Positions 21,407-25,936 of a stretch of DNA of 25,936 nucleotides are shown piece by piece. The notes beneath the pieces were generated by a model. That model did no database searches and was not told where the DNA came from. It was given only the letters and a program-made list of their open reading frames with translations. Source of the DNA: DATNPH01 sp036703315. GTDB taxonomy: Bacteria; Cyanobacteriota; Cyanobacteriia; Cyanobacteriales; Coleofasciculaceae. The stretch covers positions 1 through 25,936 of the forward strand of contig DATNPH010000165.1 in NCBI GenBank assembly GCA_036703315.1, read 5' to 3'. A program made the position numbers and the translations under genes. Every line of letters begins with the position of its first letter. Position 1 is the first letter of the stretch.

Positions 21407-22189
21407 TCATTCTTGCCCTATCTCTTGATTGGCAAATCGCTCCTTTAACTGCTTCAGAATCGGGATTTTCTTATATTGTTCATGGCGAATAGTGTCCCAG
21501 TCTAGCGCTGCTGGTCGCGGATATGTCGTGTTCGTTTCAATCACCTCTTCAGGGGTAACAATCCAGTTGAGTGCCCAATCGTGCAGTTGCATCGGCAAAC
21601 GCTCTTCTTCAACAACCTGCAACGGATGTACGGTTGTCACAATTGGGCTATTGGACTGCACCAGCCCAAACTGCTTGAGCATGGCAAGTTCCAAGTCGGC
21701 AAATCCTGCACCTTTGCCAGTCCGACCCCCGTTGCGCGTCACTGCAACACAGCCCACCATTACTAAATCGATCGCCTGCATCTGGTCAAAGCTTACCAAT
21801 CGCCCATAGGTCAGTGCCTTGCGTGCGATCGCCGCCTCCTCAAGCGGGATGTTGCGCTGCTGCAAATCCTCAGCCGTCAATTCCACAAAGCAGCGAGTAC
21901 TCGTCAAGCGCGGTACAGCCATATACAGGCGTTTCCCATCTTGTAACGCACGCAACCTTACCGGAATTTGTGGTGAATCTGGATTGCACTTAATCGCGAT
22001 CGCACGCTGCCAAATTGGTAAAGCTGCCAGCCGTTCAGCTGCCTTCTGGGCACCGACAAAGTTTGGAATATGCCCAAATGGGTCACCGATGGCTACCCCT
22101 TGTTCCTTCAGCAACGACCAAATTTTAACCCTGAGATTGTCTTTATCGGGATGGTAACCACTCCAAGTTGTTTCGACGTTGTTGGGCAT
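21407..22189 (-). CDS. 5-formyltetrahydrofolate cyclo-ligase family protein
   Basis: The 260-aa protein has the family's C-terminal signature GRTGKGAGFADLELAML (about residues 155-171), preceded by DLVMVGCVAVTRNG, and a central KRLYMAVPRL. True 5-FCL (MTHFS) converts 5-formyl-THF to methenyl-THF with ATP. This longer form, with extra residues before the N-terminal helix, is like the MTHFS-domain (MTHFSD) group, whose reaction is less certain. It is cytoplasmic. ATG 22189 has no strong ribosome site. It may form a unit with the GNAT gene downstream. Confidence 0.82.
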   Translation of the reverse strand: MPNNVETTWSGYHPDKDNLRVKIWSLLKEQGVAIGDPFGHIPNFVGAQKAAERLAALPIWQRAIAIKCNPDSPQIPVRLRALQDGKRLYMAVPRLTSTRCFVELTAEDLQQRNIPLEEAAIARKALTYGRLVSFDQMQAIDLVMVGCVAVTRNGGRTGKGAGFADLELAMLKQFGLVQSNSPIVTTVHPLQVVEEERLPMQLHDWALNWIVTPEEVIETNTTYPRPAALDWDTIRHEQYKKIPILKQLKERFANQEIGQE

Positions 22190-22210
22190 TTATCGTATTT
22201 GTCTAGGGCA

Positions 22211-22247
22211 AGAAGGCAGAAGTAAGGAGGCAGAAGGCAGAAGGGAA
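22211..22247. repeat. GGCAGAAG-type low-complexity repeat
   Basis: AAGGCAGAAG units recur with variants over about 37 bases, a heptamer-style tandem repeat common in cyanobacterial spacers. Confidence 0.55.
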
Positions 22248-22248
22248 G

Positions 22249-22269
22249 AAAGCTTTTACAGTAAGCTTT
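22249..22269 (-). terminator. Possible terminator of the 7-repeat WD40 gene
   Basis: AAAGCTT (22249-22255) pairs with AAGCTTT (22263-22269) around a 7-base loop, 71 bases after the WD40 stop on the minus strand. It is followed there by a short pyrimidine run. The stem is weak. Confidence 0.3.
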
Positions 22270-22339
22270 TGAACCTTTTTTTAACGGGTGGGTTATTTCT
22301 GCCGCGCTGTACTAGAGTAATGCGTGAACCACCTACCGA

Positions 22340-23497
22340 TCAATTTTGAAACGCTTTACCCAGCCTTGACGGCAATTCTACACGCTGAATGTGGATTGAT
22401 AAATTAAACAAACCAGACAGACCTCCATGTCCAAGGGCAAAGGTTTTTCCATCGGGGCTGAAGGCGAGGCTACTCGGATATATACGACCAACATGCATAG
22501 ACATCTCAGCGCCTAGACCCTGAGCCAGAGTGTCCAGCAGTTCCCCTGTACGCAAATTCCACAACTTAACTGAGCAGTCATAAGCAGCAGTAACCAGAGT
22601 CTTGCTATCGGGGCTAATCGCTATGAAAGAGGTACCACCGAATAATGAAGGCATATTCACACTGCCTAGCAACTCGCCTGTCTTCAAATTCCATAGCTTG
22701 ATTTCTTTGGACGGCGAACCAGCACTAACTAAAGTCTCGCCATCCGGAGCGATCGCAACAGCAGTAACCCCCCTTGAATGCCCACTCAGCGTGTGCAACA
22801 GTTTCCCCGTCTTCAGGTTCCATAGCTTGATTGTGTTGTCCGTATTGTTCTCTGCCGAGCCACCACTGCTGACTATTGTCTGCCCATCCGGGCTGATGGC
22901 AACAGAGCGAACCCAGCTAGAATGCCCAGTCAGGGTGTAGAGCAGTTTCCCCGTTTTGAGGTTCCACAGCTTGATTGTCTTGTCATAACTAGCACTGACG
23001 AGGGTTTGTCCATCAGGAGCGATCACAAGGGAACTTACTCCCTGAGAATGTCCTGCAAGGGTACGGAGTAGTTTTCCTGTCTTCAAGTTCCATAGCCTGA
23101 TCGTCTTGTCCCTATTGACCTCCATCCCGCCGCCACCGCTGACTATTGTTTGCCCATCCGGACTAATCGCGACGGCATGAACAAAATCAGAATGTCCCGT
23201 TAGGGTGCGACTCAGTTTCCCGGTCTTGAGGTTCCACAGTTTGATTGTCTTGTCAAAACTACCACTGACAAGGGTTTGCCCGTCCGGGCTGAAAGCGACA
23301 GACGCAATATCCCCTGTATGCCCGCTGAGGGTGTAGATTGGTTGTTTATTTTGCCCAGACTCCGGGGCTGGTGCGGTCGTTGAGTCTTCTGTTGTGGGAG
23401 ACTGTGCCAAGGACTGAGGCAGGTTAGCTAAAGTAATAGCAATTGCGGCGACTACCAACGCCATAACTGTTTTCAAAGACGATTGCTTTCGGCTCAT
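22340..23497 (-). CDS. Secreted WD40-repeat protein with 7 repeats
   Basis: The 385-aa product has a signal peptide (about residues 1-32, cleavage near SLAQ), then a short Thr/Pro linker and seven WD40 units. The first five carry near-perfect KT(I)KLWNLKTGKL and SPDGQT. Units 6 and 7 are more diverged; the last lacks the WD dipeptide. Seven units make one closed propeller. Units 2 and 4 share an insertion before NRDKT/NTDNT, suggesting that blades 2-3 and 4-5 arose as a two-blade duplication. It is presumably periplasmic or surface-exposed and acts as a binding platform. It is related to the 14-repeat protein at 8279. Confidence 0.9.
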   Translation of the reverse strand: MSRKQSSLKTVMALVVAAIAITLANLPQSLAQSPTTEDSTTAPAPESGQNKQPIYTLSGHTGDIASVAFSPDGQTLVSGSFDKTIKLWNLKTGKLSRTLTGHSDFVHAVAISPDGQTIVSGGGGMEVNRDKTIRLWNLKTGKLLRTLAGHSQGVSSLVIAPDGQTLVSASYDKTIKLWNLKTGKLLYTLTGHSSWVRSVAISPDGQTIVSSGGSAENNTDNTIKLWNLKTGKLLHTLSGHSRGVTAVAIAPDGETLVSAGSPSKEIKLWNLKTGELLGSVNMPSLFGGTSFIAISPDSKTLVTAAYDCSVKLWNLRTGELLDTLAQGLGAEMSMHVGRIYPSSLAFSPDGKTFALGHGGLSGLFNLSIHIQRVELPSRLGKAFQN

Positions 23498-23525
23498 GAG
23501 GAGTCAGTGTGTAAAATATGACCAA

Positions 23526-23654
23526 AAAGGATGAAGTATGCTAGTGAAGCGGGGCGCGGCCCAGGATAAGGATTAAAGGATGAAAAAACTTGCACTATTC
23601 GGATACAAGCCCAAACAGGGCTGTTATGGAGTTTGATTTCATACTTCATCCTTT
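23526..23654. repeat. Foldback repeat with 15-bp inverted ends
   Basis: AAAGGATGAAGTATG (23526-23540) and CATACTTCATCCTTT (23640-23654) are perfect inverses. The 99-base interior contains GGATAAGGATTAAAGGATGA repeats and a small GCCC/GGGC hairpin. No coding frame is evident. It resembles a small MITE or heptamer-derived foldback. It lies just upstream of the WD40 gene and could affect its transcription. Confidence 0.6.
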
Positions 23655-24340
23655 ACATTTCAGTGTTCAGTATGATTGGTGTCGAATTTGAGCGGGTAAA
23701 GGTTCCAAGGCACTTTAAACCACGGGCAAAGTAAGCGGTTATTGCATTTTTAAGGGTTGTGTAAAGCTCTTCCGTTTTAAGGGTAGAGCTATGGAGACTT
23801 CAAGGATGGAATTGTTAGACTAGCTGCTGATGGAGTTAGCGTGATCAATCTTCCTTCCCTCAATCATCTTTACAAAGGGAGTCAGTGCAGGAGCATCTCA
23901 ATTGAAGCAAACAGACCTGCCGAAACAATCCGGACAGGTTTGACCTTCATTGGTAAGTAATAGGGTATCTCTGCAAAAGTGAGATGCCGCCAGTTCAGTG
24001 CGCTTGGCTTTGATTCAAGTATCTAATGAACTGCCAGCAAACGCTCAACTGCAAATCGCCACTTTGGCTCAGGAAATCGGGAAATCTACCAGGGCAATAG
24101 TCGCTTCGAAGGGTGCAAAGGCGCAGTGATCGCGAATCTAGACCAACGCCGAACTTAGTGGTTTTGCAACCAAAGAGTTCTAGCGCCTCCAACATCACTG
24201 CCTAAGTATGTCCAAAGAAAAGATGCTTTGAGCATGTTAGTGCCCACCTAGTACGGCATGCCAGCAGCAACCAGCGAAGCCATTACACCCTACCCAGTTT
24301 TAGGAGAAATCCCCAAATAATAAAAGGATATCAGACAGAC
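23655..24340. other. Long spacer with only weak ORFs and small hairpins
   Basis: Two short plus-strand frames were seen. One runs GTG 23841 to TAA 23960 (39 aa, with SQCRSISIEANRPAETIRTG). The other runs GTG 23998 to TGA 24129 (43 aa, with QLQIATLAQEIGKSTRAIV). Neither has a ribosome site or recognised family. Hairpins include GGTATCTC/GAGATGCC (23964/23981) and ACCTG..CAGGT (near 23916/23934). It may hold gene remnants or a small RNA. Confidence 0.35.
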
Positions 24341-25936
24341 ATGGAACAACAACTCTGGCTAGAGATTGCAGAATTTGTCTTCATCGCTGGCTCTGCCGTG
24401 GCGCTTATATCTGGACAGCTGGTCTTTGCAGCAGTTCCCTTAACCTTGGCTCTATTGCTGAGCATACTTAACCGACGGCGAGCGCAGCAGGAGCTACGCT
24501 ATTTGACCAGAAGTGCTACCAGTCAAGCACATCAAGCTAATCAAGTTATTCAATCGATTCATCAGCAAGTCCAGGCACTACCAGCAATCAATAATCAGCT
24601 CAACGCATTGAACCAACAGTTCAACCAAAGACCTGAGAGACAAGGGGTTGAGCAGTTAGAACGAGAAGTCACACAGCTTACAGAGCAGATGCACGGCGTC
24701 TCCTCACGTCTTGATAATTTGGGGACTTTTCCAGAGGCTGACTTGAATGGGATGGGGGAAGTAATCACCTATATCAATAGTCAGCTGGACACCTTAACAT
24801 CACGTTTTGATAATTTACCGACTCCACAAGAAGTTGACCTGACTGGGGTAGAGCAAGCGATCGCAGATATAACTGATCAGCTGAACACCTTGACATTACG
24901 ATCTCAACAAGAAGTTGATCTGACAGGTGTAGAGCAGGTGATCGCAGACATAAATAGTCAGCTAAACACCCTAACATTACGCTTTGATAATCTGCCTACT
25001 TCCTCGGAGGTTAACCTAACTGCCATAGAGCCAGCGATCGCACAGATTCATAGTCAGCTAGATACTCTCAACCAACAGTTCCACCAAAGACCAGAAGCAC
25101 AAGCGCTTGAGCACTTGGAAAGCGAAATCTCTGTGTTTACAGAGCAGCTGAACGCCGTGTTCCTGCATCTTGATAATCTGTCTAGTCCAAAAGATGTTGA
25201 CCTCACCAGGGTAGAGCAATCAATTACAGATATGAATGGTCAGCTGGATGCCTTTGCAGAACAGCTGAATAATCTACAAATTCCTTTCGAAGTTGATCTG
25301 ACTGGGGTAGAGCAATCGATCACACACATCAATGATCGGCTTGAGATTTTGAGCCAACAGTTCAACCAAAGACCAGAGACACAGGCCCTTACACAGCTGG
25401 AACACGTCATTCCCCAGTTTCAAGAGCAGCTCAATGCTGTGACTGTGCGTCTTGATAAAACCTCGACCTCGACTCCTACAGAAGTTGACCAGAGTGGAGT
25501 AGAAGCAGCTATTGCTGACATCAAGGGTCAACTCGACACCCTTAACGAACAGTTCAACCACAGATCAGAGACACAAGCGATCGCGCAGTTAGAACAAGCC
25601 ATCCCACAGTTTCAAGAGCAGCTTAATGCTGTAACTGTGCGTCTGGATAATACATCGACTCCACAAGCCGTTGACCTGAGTGGAGTCGAGGCAGCCATTG
25701 TAGACCTCAAGAGCCAGGTATACAGCCTCAACCAACAGTTCAACCACAGATCAGAGACACAAGCGATCGCGCAGTTAGAACAAGCTATCCCACAACTTCA
25801 AGAGCAGTTGAACGCACTTACCCTGCGTCTGGATCATGCACCCGCTCCACAAGAAGTTGACTTGAGTAGTGTAGAGCAAGCGATCGCGCAGATCACCGAT
25901 CAGCTAGATAATCTCAACCAAAGACCCGAAACCCAA
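24341..25936 (+). CDS. Membrane-anchored coiled-coil repeat protein (partial, runs off window)
   Basis: The frame from ATG 24341 is open for all 532 codons to the last base. AAGGA lies 12 bases before the ATG. The N-terminus has two hydrophobic segments (about residues 8-25 and 27-44: VFIAGSAVALISGQLVFAAV, then PLTLALLLSILNRRR), a hairpin anchor. A Gln-rich linker and long alpha-helical repeats follow. The units alternate VDLTGVEQAIADI.SQL with LNQQFN.RPETQA.AQLEQA and FQEQLNAVTVRLDN, typical of extended coiled coils. From codon 381 the repeat is an exact 62-residue period. Two membrane helices and a long coiled coil suggest a structural or scaffold protein at the plasma membrane, perhaps with a domain beyond the window. 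The family is not recognised. Confidence 0.8.
   Translation, partial: MEQQLWLEIAEFVFIAGSAVALISGQLVFAAVPLTLALLLSILNRRRAQQELRYLTRSATSQAHQANQVIQSIHQQVQALPAINNQLNALNQQFNQRPERQGVEQLEREVTQLTEQMHGVSSRLDNLGTFPEADLNGMGEVITYINSQLDTLTSRFDNLPTPQEVDLTGVEQAIADITDQLNTLTLRSQQEVDLTGVEQVIADINSQLNTLTLRFDNLPTSSEVNLTAIEPAIAQIHSQLDTLNQQFHQRPEAQALEHLESEISVFTEQLNAVFLHLDNLSSPKDVDLTRVEQSITDMNGQLDAFAEQLNNLQIPFEVDLTGVEQSITHINDRLEILSQQFNQRPETQALTQLEHVIPQFQEQLNAVTVRLDKTSTSTPTEVDQSGVEAAIADIKGQLDTLNEQFNHRSETQAIAQLEQAIPQFQEQLNAVTVRLDNTSTPQAVDLSGVEAAIVDLKSQVYSLNQQFNHRSETQAIAQLEQAIPQLQEQLNALTLRLDHAPAPQEVDLSSVEQAIAQITDQLDNLNQRPETQ
25481..25936 (+). repeat. 186-bp in-frame tandem repeat in the coiled-coil gene
   Basis: Units begin at 25481, 25667 and 25853, exactly 186 bases (62 codons) apart. 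Parts of units 1 and 2 are nearly identical at DNA level, for example the ACAGATCAGAGACACAAGCG stretch with the GCGATCGCG and TTAGAACAAGC that follow. This indicates recent duplication. Earlier repeats (24640-25480) follow the same theme with more divergence. Confidence 0.85.

Noticed and set aside
23995..24198. 67-aa minus-strand ORF in the long spacer
   Set aside because: No ribosome site and Cys/Leu-rich shadow-like composition; competes with an equally weak plus-strand frame.
24774..25561. Minus-strand ORFs with repeated SADQLYLRS-like segments
   Set aside because: They are antisense reads of the coiled-coil repeat gene and repeat only because the gene does.

Overview
The window looks like chromosomal DNA from a cyanobacterium, probably a filamentous or otherwise large-genome one. 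The palindrome GCGATCGC (HIP1) recurs throughout genes and spacers. There is a light-dependent protochlorophyllide reductase gene, two long secreted WD40 proteins, and many short hairpin-rich repeats between genes. No rRNA, tRNA, CRISPR array, phage structural gene or intact transposase was found.

Layout. 1-3.4 kb (+): the tail of an MtfA-like peptidase, then a two-subunit sodium/solute symporter (DUF4212 small subunit plus SSS-family large subunit) followed closely by a fibrillin-like gene. 3.4-4.8 kb (-): an atypical SDR reductase and a divergent second IF-3 whose only suitable start appears to be an AUC codon. 5.0-6.0 kb (+): a secreted single-SLBB protein and a DOPA-dioxygenase-like protein, preceded by a decayed scrap of an FAD monooxygenase gene. 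6.0-8.2 kb (+): a multi-hairpin MITE-like insertion with 9-bp direct repeats, a frameshifted gene of abortive-infection flavour, and a compact RNA ligase. 8.3-10.3 kb (-): a 14-repeat WD40 protein. 10.6-12.9 kb (+): an AraC regulator and two genes each carrying two ABM (antibiotic-biosynthesis-monooxygenase) domains. 13.2-17.7 kb: a dual-specificity phosphatase and an FAD monooxygenase (-), an alpha/beta hydrolase (+), and a divergent DsbA/FrnE-like (-) and LysR (+) pair. 17.7-19.8 kb (+): a small secreted protein, a structured non-coding stretch with an IS605-end-like hairpin, a 36-aa membrane peptide, a short ORF overlapping por, and por itself. 19.8-22.2 kb: a methyltransferase (+), then a GNAT acetyltransferase and a 5-formyl-THF cyclo-ligase-like gene (-). 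22.3-23.5 kb (-): a 7-repeat WD40 protein. The window ends in a large coiled-coil membrane protein (+) that is open from 24341 to the last base.

How it fits together. The regulator/oxidoreductase genes between 10.5 and 17.7 kb look like a stress or xenobiotic-response neighbourhood: AraC, ABM proteins, FAD monooxygenase, hydrolase, thiol oxidoreductase and LysR. This grouping is inferred from gene families and adjacency only.

The most distinctive non-coding signal is a ~100-bp HIP1-ended repeat present four times (7.4, 10.4, 13.1 and 13.8 kb). One copy overlaps the 3' end of the FAD monooxygenase gene, and the other three still carry the same short reading frame. A separate monooxygenase remnant at 4.95-5.04 kb joins, exactly at a HIP1 site, the same flank that follows the 7.4-kb copy, which suggests rearrangement at HIP1 sites.
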